17,827 nucleotides of DNA from the NCBI GenBank assembly GCA_024277605.1, contig JAJRUU010000071.1, forward strand, positions 1 to 17,827, in the 5' to 3' direction. Source of the DNA: a bacterium. GTDB taxonomy: Bacteria > SZUA-182 > SZUA-191 > JAJRXT01. This document shows positions 1-6,983 of this stretch, in pieces (position 1 is the stretch's first letter; the number at the start of each line of letters is the position of its first letter). The translations under genes were made by a program, and so were the position numbers. The notes under the pieces were generated by a model. That model was not told where the DNA came from. It saw only the letters and a list, made by a program, of their open reading frames with translations, and searched no databases.

Positions 1-84
1 ATGGTTTTCTTGAAGGAAGAGCTTACCCTGGCCAAGGCTATTGGAACTTTGTTGGTGGTGGCCGGTATATTTCTCCTCAGATAA
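1..84 (+). CDS. C-terminal end of an EamA/DMT-family transporter (5' truncated by the window edge)
   Basis: The frame is open from base 1 to a TAA at 82-84 and gives 27 residues. They read as a short charged stretch (FLKEELTLAKAIG) followed by a hydrophobic helix ending VVAGIFLLR. This matches the usual last half-helix and final transmembrane segment of EamA (drug/metabolite transporter) proteins, where a GE.LT...IGa.li..Gv.l pattern precedes the C-terminus. Substrate cannot be inferred. The start lies outside the window, and the ATG at base 1 is not taken as an initiator. Identification rests on a very short segment. Confidence 0.6.
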   Translation: MVFLKEELTLAKAIGTLLVVAGIFLLR

Positions 85-85
85 T

Positions 86-163
86 AGGATACCTTGAAAA
101 AGGGGATATTTCCCCAAAGGGACATGTCCCCAAGGGGATATATCCCCTTGGAGACATTTCTCC
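86..163 (+). repeat. Array of four short GGGGA..TCCCC palindromes with conserved left flank
   Basis: The flank AGGATACCTTGAAAAA (86-101) is followed by four palindromic units: GGGGATATTTCCCC (102-115), GGGACATGTCCCC (119-131), the perfect 18-bp AAGGGGATATATCCCCTT (132-149) and GGAGACATTTCTCC (150-163). A near-identical flank followed by similar units recurs at 14601-14672, and the flank recurs in reverse beside a palindrome at 15297-15332. This is therefore a dispersed repeat family and not a single terminator. The array fills the gap between the EamA-like gene and the next membrane-protein gene. Confidence 0.7.
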
Positions 164-175
164 TCATTTAATTCT

Positions 176-1240
176 ATGCTAAAACATCTTACCACTCGCC
201 GAAGAATCGCTTTTTTTCTCCTCTATAGCATTATAATTATATTAATTATTCTGGCAGCTACAGTTGGTCCAGAAACCTTGCTGGCAGTTAAAAAGTTACA
301 ATTAAGCTACCTGTTTATAGCCTTGGGCCTATACGGTTTGATGCTGTATTTCGATATCTTACGGCTTAAGATACTCGCCAACGCCCTGGGGACCAAACTC
401 TCCTTTTTTTACAGTCTGAAATCAATATTAGCCTATAATTTTCTTTCGGCTATCACCCCGGCGCTTAGCGGCGGTGAACCATTGCTGGTATATATGCTGA
501 AAGAAAAAGGTATGGGCGTGGGTAAGGGCACCTCTGTGGTGGTTATCCGCGGAATTTTAATGATAATGTTTATTGCTATTGGGGGCCCGCTGATAATTTA
601 TTACCACCATGAATTATTACCCAATGTATGGTTTAAGCGCATGTTTGATGGAGTGGCGCTTTTTCTTGTGGTATTGATTCTGTTTATCTTGTACGCTATT
701 TTCAGCCCGCTTCGAGCTGAACATGTGGTAGAGAAGGTGTTGCATTTACTAAACAGATTCAAGTTCTTAAGAAACAGGACGCCCAAACTTATCCAATCGA
801 TAGATGGCTGGATAGAAGAGCTCAACCACAGCATGAAGCTATTTTTTCAGCAACGCAAATTGAGCATTCTGGGAGCAACTCTGTGTACAATAGGCTTTAT
901 CTGCGCCAACTATTCCATGGCATATGTAATTTTAAAGGGACTTAATTCTCCTGTGTCCCTGGGCAAGGTATTTATGATCCAATTTGTCTTGTACTTTCTG
1001 CTGTACTTTTCACCCACTCCCGGAGGAAGCGGAATAGCCGAAGGAGGATTCTATGTGTTTTTTGCTCCACTGGTTCCCCAACAGATACTGGGGATATTAA
1101 TTATCCTGTGGCGTTTTTTCACCATTTACCTGGGAGTTATTATGGGTGGGGCGGTAATTGTAAAGAGCTTCGGCATTGAACAGATGGAGGTATTTGCCGA
1201 AGAAAAGATTAAACCCGTACTTAACGAAGATAATGAATAA
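176..1240 (+). CDS. UPF0104 / LPG-synthase-TM-like integral membrane protein
   Basis: The 354-aa product is very hydrophobic, with segments near residues 11-29, 43-60, 120-142, 158-176, 229-254 and 302-330 plus others. This is the topology of the lysylphosphatidylglycerol synthase TM region / UPF0104 family (PF03706 type). Diagnostic-looking pieces are TPALSGGEP at 94-102 and the glycine-rich SPTPGGSGIAEG at 279-290. The second corresponds to the family's conserved PtPGg.G..E motif. There is no soluble aminoacyl-transferase domain, so it is not a complete MprF; such stand-alone proteins are usually called flippase-like. The ATG at 176 has no convincing Shine-Dalgarno sequence. Substrate is unknown; a link to the nearby glycan locus is only inference from position. 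Confidence 0.85.
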   Translation: MLKHLTTRRRIAFFLLYSIIIILIILAATVGPETLLAVKKLQLSYLFIALGLYGLMLYFDILRLKILANALGTKLSFFYSLKSILAYNFLSAITPALSGGEPLLVYMLKEKGMGVGKGTSVVVIRGILMIMFIAIGGPLIIYYHHELLPNVWFKRMFDGVALFLVVLILFILYAIFSPLRAEHVVEKVLHLLNRFKFLRNRTPKLIQSIDGWIEELNHSMKLFFQQRKLSILGATLCTIGFICANYSMAYVILKGLNSPVSLGKVFMIQFVLYFLLYFSPTPGGSGIAEGGFYVFFAPLVPQQILGILIILWRFFTIYLGVIMGGAVIVKSFGIEQMEVFAEEKIKPVLNEDNE

Positions 1241-1328
1241 TATCGAAGCCCCATATAAGTTAGCCTAAAGTTCGATATAAAATTGACCCGATTTACTTAT
1301 AAAAGACAAAACCTTGAGGAAACCCTTT

Positions 1329-1865
1329 TTGGCAAGCACGGCCGACTTTAATAAAAGGGGACTTCGTCCCCCTCAAACTCAGCCACCTAAAGTGGTAATT
1401 TTAGGAGCTGGAAATATATTATTAAAAGATGAAGGAGTGGGCGTCAGGGTTGTTGAACAACTACGGAGGGAGTACCATTTTCCTGAAAATGTAAGCTTAA
1501 TTGACGGGGCAACGCTGGGTGTAGACCTCATACCCATCATCCGTGACACAGAACACCTTATAATTATAGACGCCGTTAAAGCCCGACAAAAACCGGGAGC
1601 CATATTAAAGTTCACTCCCGAAGAGCTATCATCCAAAATTCCAGCTAAGCACTCCTTACATCAAATCGGGCTATTGGAAGCTCTTGAAATTGCTCGTCAG
1701 TTAGACGGAAAACTCCCCCGTACTATTATTTTTGGGATTGTGCCGGAAGACGCTTCGCATATGGGGCTGGAACTCACACAACTCATACGTGCCCAAACCC
1801 CCAAGGTGATGAAACTTATTATAGAAGAGCTAACTAACCTTAAAATTCCGGCAAAAAAGCTTTAA
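1329..1865 (+). CDS. Hydrogenase maturation protease (HyaD/HybD/HycI family)
   Basis: This nickel-dependent endopeptidase family removes the C-terminal extension of the [NiFe]-hydrogenase large subunit after metal insertion. Numbering from the TTG at 1329 (178 aa), the family core begins at VVILGAGNILLKDEGVG. The three nickel ligands known from E. coli HybD have clear counterparts: Glu35 in KDEGVG, Asp81 in IIIDAV and His111 in SLHQIG. The TTG at 1329 is chosen because GAGGA lies at 1316-1320, eight bases upstream. An upstream TTG at 1314 overlaps that site, and the GTG at 1392 has no ribosome-binding site. About 22 residues before the core are atypical, and part is encoded by a GGGGAC palindrome at 1349-1363. 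No hydrogenase subunit gene is in the window. It converges on the DUF5989 gene with a 4-nt gap. Confidence 0.85.
   Translation: MASTADFNKRGLRPPQTQPPKVVILGAGNILLKDEGVGVRVVEQLRREYHFPENVSLIDGATLGVDLIPIIRDTEHLIIIDAVKARQKPGAILKFTPEELSSKIPAKHSLHQIGLLEALEIARQLDGKLPRTIIFGIVPEDASHMGLELTQLIRAQTPKVMKLIIEELTNLKIPAKKL
1349..1363. repeat. GGGGAC-type palindromic unit inside a coding sequence
   Basis: AAAAGGGGACTTCGTCCCCCT forms a hairpin (GGGGAC / GTCCCC with a TTC-type centre). It matches the units at 102-163, 14618-14672 and 15297-15320 in core sequence, but has no GGGTATCTTGA flank. It encodes the KRGLRPP stretch of the poorly conserved N-terminus of the hydrogenase maturation protease, in frame and without a stop. 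Confidence 0.5.
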
Positions 1866-1869
1866 GTGG

Positions 1870-2028
1870 CTAGAAAAGCGCATATATAAATGGTGATAGG
1901 GCCGAAGATTCGGTAAAAATAATCAGCGCTCCCAACAAAAGCAATACCAGTAAAATAGGCGCCAGCCAAAACTTCTTGTTAACCTTCATAAAATCCCATA
2001 ACTCTTTAACTAAACCTGCTTTTCCCAT
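1870..2028 (-). CDS. DUF5989 family small membrane protein (52 aa)
   Basis: A complete 52-codon reading frame runs from ATG (2028-2026) to TAG (1872-1870). It has a charged N-terminus (VKELWDFMKVNKKFW), one transmembrane helix around residues 21-39 (WLAPILLVLLLLGALII) and the end ESSALSPFIYALF. This is the typical architecture of DUF5989 proteins: about 50 aa, a KELWEF-like N-terminus, one helix and a SALAPFIYTLF-like tail. Such proteins are commonly found directly after SxtJ and a carbamoyltransferase, the same order as here. GGAG lies about 11 nt upstream of the ATG. It is the last gene of the minus-strand cluster. Its molecular role is unknown; it may be a partner of the membrane protein SxtJ. 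Confidence 0.85.
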   Translation of the reverse strand: MGKAGLVKELWDFMKVNKKFWLAPILLVLLLLGALIIFTESSALSPFIYALF

Positions 2029-2075
2029 CTAACTATCAACTCCTTTATTTATATTGCGCAATCCAGGCTCATGCG

Positions 2076-2480
2076 CTAGAATTGCTTTTCGTACTCTTCC
2101 TGGGTTATCTCTTTGACTTCTCTTTTAATCCAATAAGACTCAGCTTGCGGTTCCAGTTTTGTGTCCAATAGATCATTACCGAACAGCCTGGACAATAAAC
2201 CGATCGGGGTAAACAACAAATAATATATCAACGCCAGCAAAATTTTGGTGTTAAAGTTACCTACAACGTGGCCTACTTTCATAAACACTTTGTAAACCGG
2301 CTTCAACACATTGGGTGCAAATAGCGCCAATGGCAACACCACTACTGATATGCCATATAGCCACCACAATTTAAGCGACTGGCCATGCCTGTAGAATGAT
2401 ATACTGGCAACCACCGCCAGAATAACCGCCAGGCCAATCCCAAAAGTCCTTATATCTTTTTTAGTAGCATTTTCTTTCAT
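2076..2480 (-). CDS. SxtJ-like small membrane protein
   Basis: This 134-aa protein has three likely transmembrane segments at about residues 12-30, 38-55 and 76-98 and a charged C-terminal tail (YWIKREVKEITQEEYEKQF). Size, topology and the LFTPIGLLSRLFG stretch fit the SxtJ family (PF19588). That family is named for the saxitoxin locus but is widespread next to NodU/CmcH carbamoyltransferases in surface-glycan loci. The ATG lies three bases after the carbamoyltransferase stop codon, so the two are translationally close; the SD-like GAGG is inside the end of the upstream gene. DUF5989 follows after 47 nt. The biochemical function is unknown; recruitment of the carbamoylation machinery to the membrane is a plausible inference. 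Confidence 0.8.
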   Translation of the reverse strand: MKENATKKDIRTFGIGLAVILAVVASISFYRHGQSLKLWWLYGISVVVLPLALFAPNVLKPVYKVFMKVGHVVGNFNTKILLALIYYLLFTPIGLLSRLFGNDLLDTKLEPQAESYWIKREVKEITQEEYEKQF

Positions 2481-2483
2481 AAA

Positions 2484-3482
2484 TTAGTCCGCCTCAAAGT
2501 GATCCCGCCAGTCAAAATCTTCATCCCATTCGGACTGCTTGGTTTTATCCAGCAGGTAATTGCCCATAATCAAGTAATCCATCTGGGTACGCATAAAGCA
2601 TGTATAGGCATCCCCAGGGGTGCATACGATGGGTTCACCGCGCACATTAAATGAGGTATTAATGATAACCGGACAGCCGGTAATATCATAAAAAGCTTTG
2701 AGCATACCATGATAGCGGGGATTACTGGCTTTACTCACCGTTTGTAACCTGGCGGAATAGTCAACATGGGTAATAGCCGGAACTTCTGAGCGAATAGTTT
2801 TTAACTTCTCTATACCGAATAACTTCTCTTCTCCAGCGGTCAGTTTTATCCTTTTTTCCTCCCTCACCGGGGCGGTAATCAACATATAAGGGCTTTGTCC
2901 CTCAAATTCAAAGTATTGGGAGGCGCATTCCTGAAGCACCGTGGGCGCAAACGGACGGAACGATTCCCGATATTTTATCTTCAGATTCATCACCGATTGC
3001 ATATTAGGTGAACGGGCATCACCGATGATGCTGCGCGCACCCAGTGCCCGGGGACCAAACTCCATCCTGCCCTGAAACCAACCGACCACCTTTTCGTCAG
3101 CCAGTAGCTGAGCAATCCGGCTGGAAATGTTTTCGTCATTTAGCTTTTCATAGGGAATGTCTTTAGCTTCTAAAAATTGTTCTATGTGACCATTTTCAAA
3201 AGCGGGTCCCAAGTAGCTGGATGGCCAACATTCCTTTTTCTCCACCTGGCGCTGATTCTTAAGATAATCATAATAGACAATCAGCGCCGCACCTATTGCG
3301 CCGCCGGCATCACCGGCTGCCGGTTGAATCCAGATATTTTCATATGGCCCATTACGTAAAAGTTTCCCATTGGAGACACAGTTGAGAGCCACCCCACCCG
3401 CCAGACACAGGTATTTCTGACCGGTTTCTTTATGTATATGCCTGGCTATACGGAGGATAACTTCTTCGGTAACCACCTGCAC
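2484..3482 (-). CDS. Carbamoyltransferase, C-terminal part (332 aa)
   Basis: This is the second half of the interrupted enzyme, opening with a GTG immediately after the TAA. It completes the Kae1-like domain (CLAGGVALNCVSNGKLL near residues 26-42, then PAAGDAGGAIGAA, glycine-rich nucleotide-binding loops). It then contains the carbamoyltransferase C-terminal domain: GRMEFGPRALGARSI (about 138-152), ESFRPFAPTVL, and INTSFNVRGEPIV near residue 280. All of these motifs look intact. On its own it lacks the N-terminal HHQSH metal-site region and should be inactive unless it assembles with the N-terminal half. It would need reinitiation at the GTG, for which no good ribosome-binding site is visible. 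Confidence 0.75.
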   Translation of the reverse strand: MQVVTEEVILRIARHIHKETGQKYLCLAGGVALNCVSNGKLLRNGPYENIWIQPAAGDAGGAIGAALIVYYDYLKNQRQVEKKECWPSSYLGPAFENGHIEQFLEAKDIPYEKLNDENISSRIAQLLADEKVVGWFQGRMEFGPRALGARSIIGDARSPNMQSVMNLKIKYRESFRPFAPTVLQECASQYFEFEGQSPYMLITAPVREEKRIKLTAGEEKLFGIEKLKTIRSEVPAITHVDYSARLQTVSKASNPRYHGMLKAFYDITGCPVIINTSFNVRGEPIVCTPGDAYTCFMRTQMDYLIMGNYLLDKTKQSEWDEDFDWRDHFEAD

Positions 3483-4301
3483 TTAACGCGCCAGATCCAT
3501 TTCCCGCTGGGTAACCTCACTCTCCGGCTTGCGGGGCGGACCGCCGAACAGCTTATCAAATTTTTTGTTGGTCATTTTAAGGCCAACACAATAATCAAAG
3601 TACTTCAAATTCATCTTAAAGGAACCGTCCGGCTTTAAATCCATCAATTCATCAAAGATAAGATCAGCGTATTTCGGCTCACCATAAGGGGCCAGCCCCA
3701 TTATCTTATATTCGCCTGAATTAACCTTAAATCCGGTATAATAGGTAAACGCCGAATACAAAAGCCCCAGTGAGTGAGGAAATCTAAGCTCGGCCATTAG
3801 ATTAATCCTGTTGTCTTTACCCACCCCGTAGCTGGTAGTTGTCCACTCCCCTACCCCATCCACCGTTAGTATGGCGGCTTCCTGGAAAGGCGAGGGATAG
3901 AAGGCTGATGCGGCGTGCGACTGGTGGTGCTCGGGAAAGATCAACTTCCCCTCAAAAGGAGAAAGCTCTTCTGTTAAAATATCCCGTAAGAATAATTTCT
4001 GCTTAAGCCATAAGGGCATCGCCTGGACAAAGGACTTTATGCCTGACGGAGCATATGCCAGATAGCTCTTTATTAATCGTTCAAACTTATTAAACGGTTT
4101 ATCATAAAAAGCTACATATGCCAAATCATTGACCTTGATACCGGCCTCGGACAGACAATACTTGACCGCATTTCCAGGAAAAGAAAAGTCGTGCTTCTTG
4201 CGAGTAAAGCGCTCTTCCTGAGCAGCGGCAATTATCTCGCCATCCTTTATTATACAAGCTGCGCTATCATGATAAAAAGCCGATATACCAAGTATATACA
4301 T
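3483..4301 (-). CDS. Carbamoyltransferase, N-terminal part (272 aa)
   Basis: This is the first half of the interrupted enzyme. From the ATG at 4301 it has MYILGISAFYHDSAACI, then EERFTRKKHD, then HHQSHAASAF (the histidine cluster that binds metal in TobZ-type enzymes), TVDGVGEW and NSGEYKIMGLAPYG. All are hallmark motifs of the carbamoyltransferase N-terminal domain. It ends at TAA after QREMDLAR, in the middle of the Kae1-like fold, so the truncated product would lack half of the nucleotide site. It is preceded by a 354-nt gap containing a MITE-like element. Confidence 0.8.
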   Translation of the reverse strand: MYILGISAFYHDSAACIIKDGEIIAAAQEERFTRKKHDFSFPGNAVKYCLSEAGIKVNDLAYVAFYDKPFNKFERLIKSYLAYAPSGIKSFVQAMPLWLKQKLFLRDILTEELSPFEGKLIFPEHHQSHAASAFYPSPFQEAAILTVDGVGEWTTTSYGVGKDNRINLMAELRFPHSLGLLYSAFTYYTGFKVNSGEYKIMGLAPYGEPKYADLIFDELMDLKPDGSFKMNLKYFDYCVGLKMTNKKFDKLFGGPPRKPESEVTQREMDLAR

Positions 4302-4347
4302 AAGAATAACCCTATACCGAAGAAACAACTGACTTTAAAAAGCCAAT

Positions 4348-4464
4348 TTAACCCGAAAAATTCGGGCAGGCACAGCCTGTTTTTTCAGGACGTTGGCCCA
4401 TAAACCTTATCTCACAAGTGGTGTCTTGCGAACCCAGCCTAGATTTGTAAATAGATCGGGTTAA
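4348..4464 (+). mobile_element. MITE-like element copy A (internally deleted)
   Basis: The body 4352-4460 starts with the hairpin CCCGAAAAATTCGGG and ends GATCGGG. It is flanked by TTAA on both sides (4348-4351 and 4461-4464), a 4-bp target-site duplication. It shares the 3' half (CATAAACCTTATCTCACAAG ... CTTGCGAACCCAGCCT) with the copies at 13122 and 15504. The usual middle part is replaced by a short CAGGCACAGCCTG hairpin followed by T6. It lies in the gap between the second glycosyltransferase and the carbamoyltransferase. The rest of that gap (4302-4347 and 4465-4655) shows nothing recognisable. Confidence 0.75.
4367..4385 (+). terminator. Possible intrinsic terminator inside MITE copy A
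   Basis: CAGGC-ACA-GCCTG (4367-4379) is followed by six T (4380-4385), the form of a Rho-independent terminator on the plus strand. The stem is only five strong pairs. No plus-strand gene precedes it, so any effect would be on antisense transcription. This segment is absent from the other copies of the element. Confidence 0.3.
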
Positions 4465-4655
4465 AATTGAGATACCCTGAACAGCAAATATATTCCTGAG
4501 CATTAACTTACAGACCAACATAATTCAGCCAACCACATTATATTGAACAGGCCTAACCGCAAACCAACAGACGACATCCCAGCGATTTATTACATTTTGA
4601 GACCCTTATAATAACATTAGCTATTACCAATTTCAAGCTGATATTATTAAATAAA

Positions 4656-5843
4656 CTAAACTGTATTCTGCTGCTTCAATTTTCTGGTTCTAGTGGCTGA
4701 AATATAGCCCGCCATCTGCTCAACTCTATGCTGCCAAGAGTTCTTTCTGGCGCAGGCTATACGTTGACTCTTTTTGGCTTCAGAATCCTCCAGCAAACTT
4801 TTCTCTATTTTGTGTAAAAATTCTTGATTAGTGTGCGCCATTTCATAATAATTTGCCGGAATCCCCTCATAGCCAGTATAATCGGTGGAGACAATCGGTT
4901 TTCCCATAACAAGATATTCAAAAAACTTTAAAGGCACCTGCCAATAAAGCCCCTTTTTGTAATCTTTGCACTTCTCCACATTATAAGGGAACAAAGCCAC
5001 ATCAAGCAATTTTATGTAACCAGGAATTTGTTTCCCTTCTTTTTTTCCCAATATATATATGTTTTGTTGCTGCTCTAAGCTCTGCCATTTCTCCCATTCT
5101 GCCGCCCGCATTTTGAGCATATGCCCCACCAGAAGAATTGACCATTCAGGATGCTCATTAGCTAAATACTTAAGTAAATCGAAATCCATATACCCTTTTA
5201 TAGCTCCTACGTAACCAATGATCGGTTTTTTTATATGCTTTACATCCTCAGGAACAGGGATATTATTAGAACAAAAACTATCTACATCAACACCATGTAA
5301 TATGGTATGGCAATTATTATTATATTCTTTTTTCGTATCGGTCAGGTGATTCGACACGGTAAATATTAAGTCCACTTTTTGACATAACTCCCTTTCATTA
5401 GCTATCATAAACTGGTTGTCAAAATATGGATCATTACAAAAATATATACTTAGGTTCTCGCCAAATTTACCCACTAAATACGGCGTAAAGCAAAAGAAGG
5501 CCCAAAAAATTGTCGGGGAAAACCCCAAACCCCTTAACTTTGATTTCAACCACAAACACAAAACAAATCCATTTATCATATTAAATAAAGGCAAAATATC
5601 AATAAATGGCAGGCTTGGGGGCGGGGTTAAAATTATCAGGTTTTCTTTTATCTTTCGAGGCGGTTTCAGGAATTTGAGAAAACGGGAAATCTTACGAACA
5701 GAAAACTTGCCAAAGGAAACAGGCTCTTCAACCCATACCACTTTATGCTTGTTGGCTATGATATTCATCAGATGGTGTCGGCCGTATTTGGGGCCATCCC
5801 AATCTGACATAGTCACACAAAGGATTCTTTCGCTTTCTGCCAT
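4656..5843 (-). CDS. Glycosyltransferase, GT-B fold (TuaH-like)
   Basis: This 395-aa putative glycosyltransferase probably acts in the cytoplasm on a lipid-linked glycan. The N-terminal domain has the SDWDGPKYGRHHLM opening typical of TuaH-like proteins and a hydrophobic patch around residues 80-100. The C-terminal Rossmann domain begins near residue 207 (PIIGYVGAI) and has the donor-site stretch VPLKFFEYLVMGKPIVST at about 303-319. That is the form of this subfamily, in place of the classical EX7E motif. The start is the ATG at 5843, because AGGA lies seven bases upstream; the TTG just before it does not fit as well. An end of the dispersed CCCGA hairpin element abuts this ribosome-binding site. 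Sugar donor and acceptor are not predictable. Confidence 0.8.
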   Translation of the reverse strand: MAESERILCVTMSDWDGPKYGRHHLMNIIANKHKVVWVEEPVSFGKFSVRKISRFLKFLKPPRKIKENLIILTPPPSLPFIDILPLFNMINGFVLCLWLKSKLRGLGFSPTIFWAFFCFTPYLVGKFGENLSIYFCNDPYFDNQFMIANERELCQKVDLIFTVSNHLTDTKKEYNNNCHTILHGVDVDSFCSNNIPVPEDVKHIKKPIIGYVGAIKGYMDFDLLKYLANEHPEWSILLVGHMLKMRAAEWEKWQSLEQQQNIYILGKKEGKQIPGYIKLLDVALFPYNVEKCKDYKKGLYWQVPLKFFEYLVMGKPIVSTDYTGYEGIPANYYEMAHTNQEFLHKIEKSLLEDSEAKKSQRIACARKNSWQHRVEQMAGYISATRTRKLKQQNTV

Positions 5844-5856
5844 CAAAACTTCCTAT

Positions 5857-5890
5857 CCCGAAAAATTCGGGTCTTGTTATGCGCAAATCC
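5857..5890 (+). repeat. Partial MITE-like element (left end only), copy E
   Basis: CCCGAAAAATTCGGG (5857-5871) followed by TCTTGTTATG and CAAATC matches the first ~34 bases of the full copies at 13126 and 15508; similarity then ends. No matching right end follows before the dehydrogenase gene. It lies two bases upstream of the AGGA site of the minus-strand glycosyltransferase gene. In that mRNA the hairpin would sit directly 5' of the ribosome-binding site. Confidence 0.65.
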
Positions 5891-5970
5891 ACACTGGTCA
5901 GGGCAAACCTTTTCTGCCTAAAATAATTACCAGAATTCAGGATTGATGGGCTATTCTTTTTGGGTTGGGT

Positions 5971-6969
5971 TTATAATACAACCAGTTGCCCCCTGTTTTC
6001 TAACGATCGTTGAAAGGCGTCCAGCACCCGAAGCACAGATAGGCCCTCATCGCCAGAAGTAAGGGGGGTGTTGCGGTCCTGGATGCAGTCTAAGAAATGG
6101 GTGCACTCCTTTTTCAGCGGCTCACTTGTATCGATAGTAATGGGAACAGCCTCTTTTTTATCCAATAAAGGCACAATTCCCTTCCACTTTATCTCATGCG
6201 GATATAACAGGAGTTTATGGGTGGGATCGGTATCGTTAAATACAACCATTTTATCAGAACCGACTACTACAAATCGCTGCTCCTTAACCGGGTGCAACCA
6301 GGAGACGAAAATATGTCCTTTGATCCCCGAGGGGAAGGAAAGGTTACACATGGTTACATCCGCAATTTGCTGGTGTAGATAATTCCCGCCAAAGCAAGCT
6401 ACTTCCTGGGGGAGTTCCTCGCATATTGATACCATAACTGATATATCGTGGGGAGCAAAACTCCAGAGTATGTTTTCTTCCCGGCGAACTTTACCCAGGT
6501 TCAACCTGTTTGAGTACACATATTGTATTCTTCCCAATTCTCCTGCCTGAAACAGCTCCTTAATTTTAATAATCGCCGGATGATAATGTAATAGGTGCCC
6601 TACCATTAAAATTTGATTATTTTCTTTGGCAATACGGACTAGCTCTTTGCCCTCATCGACTTTCAGGGCTAAGGGTTTTTCAACAAACACATCTTTTTGA
6701 GCCAACAAAGCCTCTTTTGCCAGGGAAAAGTGAGTTTCTGCCGGAGTAGCTAATACGACTGCAGTAATTTCCGGGGTATTCAACACATCTATATAAGCGC
6801 TACTGACTTGGGCCTTTGGATATTGGCGGCTAAAATCACCTAAGGTATCCGCATTACTATCACAAATGGTATGCAACGCCCCTAAGTCACTAAAATTACG
6901 AATGAGGTTCTTGCCCCAGTAACCACTACCAATAACCGCTATGTTCTTGTTATATTCTTTGTTTTGCAT
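5971..6969 (-). CDS. Gfo/Idh/MocA-family NAD(P)-dependent sugar dehydrogenase (WbpB/WlbA-like)
   Basis: This 332-aa oxidoreductase has an N-terminal Rossmann motif GSGYWG at 14-19, VEKPLAL with the family Glu-Lys-Pro at 97-99, GHLLHYHP at 124-131 and SFAPHDIS around His174. The combination GYWGKN plus APHDI is typical of the branch containing WbpB/WlbA. Those enzymes oxidise C3 of UDP-GlcNAc-uronic acid so that a partner aminotransferase can install an amine. The next gene upstream in the operon is exactly such an aminotransferase, 14 nt away. GAGG five bases before the ATG supports this start. The precise substrate is inference; other nucleotide-sugar or inositol substrates are possible. Confidence 0.85.
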   Translation of the reverse strand: MQNKEYNKNIAVIGSGYWGKNLIRNFSDLGALHTICDSNADTLGDFSRQYPKAQVSSAYIDVLNTPEITAVVLATPAETHFSLAKEALLAQKDVFVEKPLALKVDEGKELVRIAKENNQILMVGHLLHYHPAIIKIKELFQAGELGRIQYVYSNRLNLGKVRREENILWSFAPHDISVMVSICEELPQEVACFGGNYLHQQIADVTMCNLSFPSGIKGHIFVSWLHPVKEQRFVVVGSDKMVVFNDTDPTHKLLLYPHEIKWKGIVPLLDKKEAVPITIDTSEPLKKECTHFLDCIQDRNTPLTSGDEGLSVLRVLDAFQRSLENRGQLVVL

Positions 6970-6983
6970 AAAAACCTCGTCCT

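Larger units (their letters stand above)
2484..4301 (-). pseudogene. NodU/CmcH-family carbamoyltransferase interrupted by an in-frame TAA
   Basis: Read through a single TAA (3485-3483), this is one continuous frame of 605 codons. That equals the usual length of O-carbamoyltransferases (NodU, CmcH, TobZ type), which transfer a carbamoyl group from carbamoyl phosphate via a carbamoyl-adenylate. The stop falls between ...QREMDLAR and VQVVTEEVILRIA, a junction that is normally continuous helix with a residue such as serine. One C-to-A change in a TCA codon would explain it. No frameshift or other lesion is seen on either side, which suggests a recent mutation, a sequencing error, or two-part expression restarted at the GTG directly after the stop. 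The start is taken at the ATG (4301), which gives the canonical MYILGISAFYHDSAA; a further TTG lies upstream. Confidence 0.75.

Noticed and set aside
86..163. Palindrome array read as an intrinsic terminator of the EamA-like gene
   Set aside because: There are several mutually exclusive hairpins without a T-tract, and the same flank plus units recur at other loci, so a repeat family is the better description.
1259..1292. TTAGCCTAAA ... AAAATTGACC resembling the IS21-like end repeats at 17774
   Set aside because: The two halves match but are separated by about 10 extra bases, only one unit is present and no second repeat or terminus follows; too weak to call a remnant.
3432..3638. Plus-strand frame spanning the carbamoyltransferase stop
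   Set aside because: Antisense shadow; it has no family motifs and no ribosome-binding site, and gives no alternative explanation of the interruption.
5416..5946. 176-codon plus-strand frame opposite the second glycosyltransferase
   Set aside because: It is antisense to a gene with clear glycosyltransferase motifs; the residue composition (many Lys, Pro and stacked basic stretches) is that of an antisense shadow.
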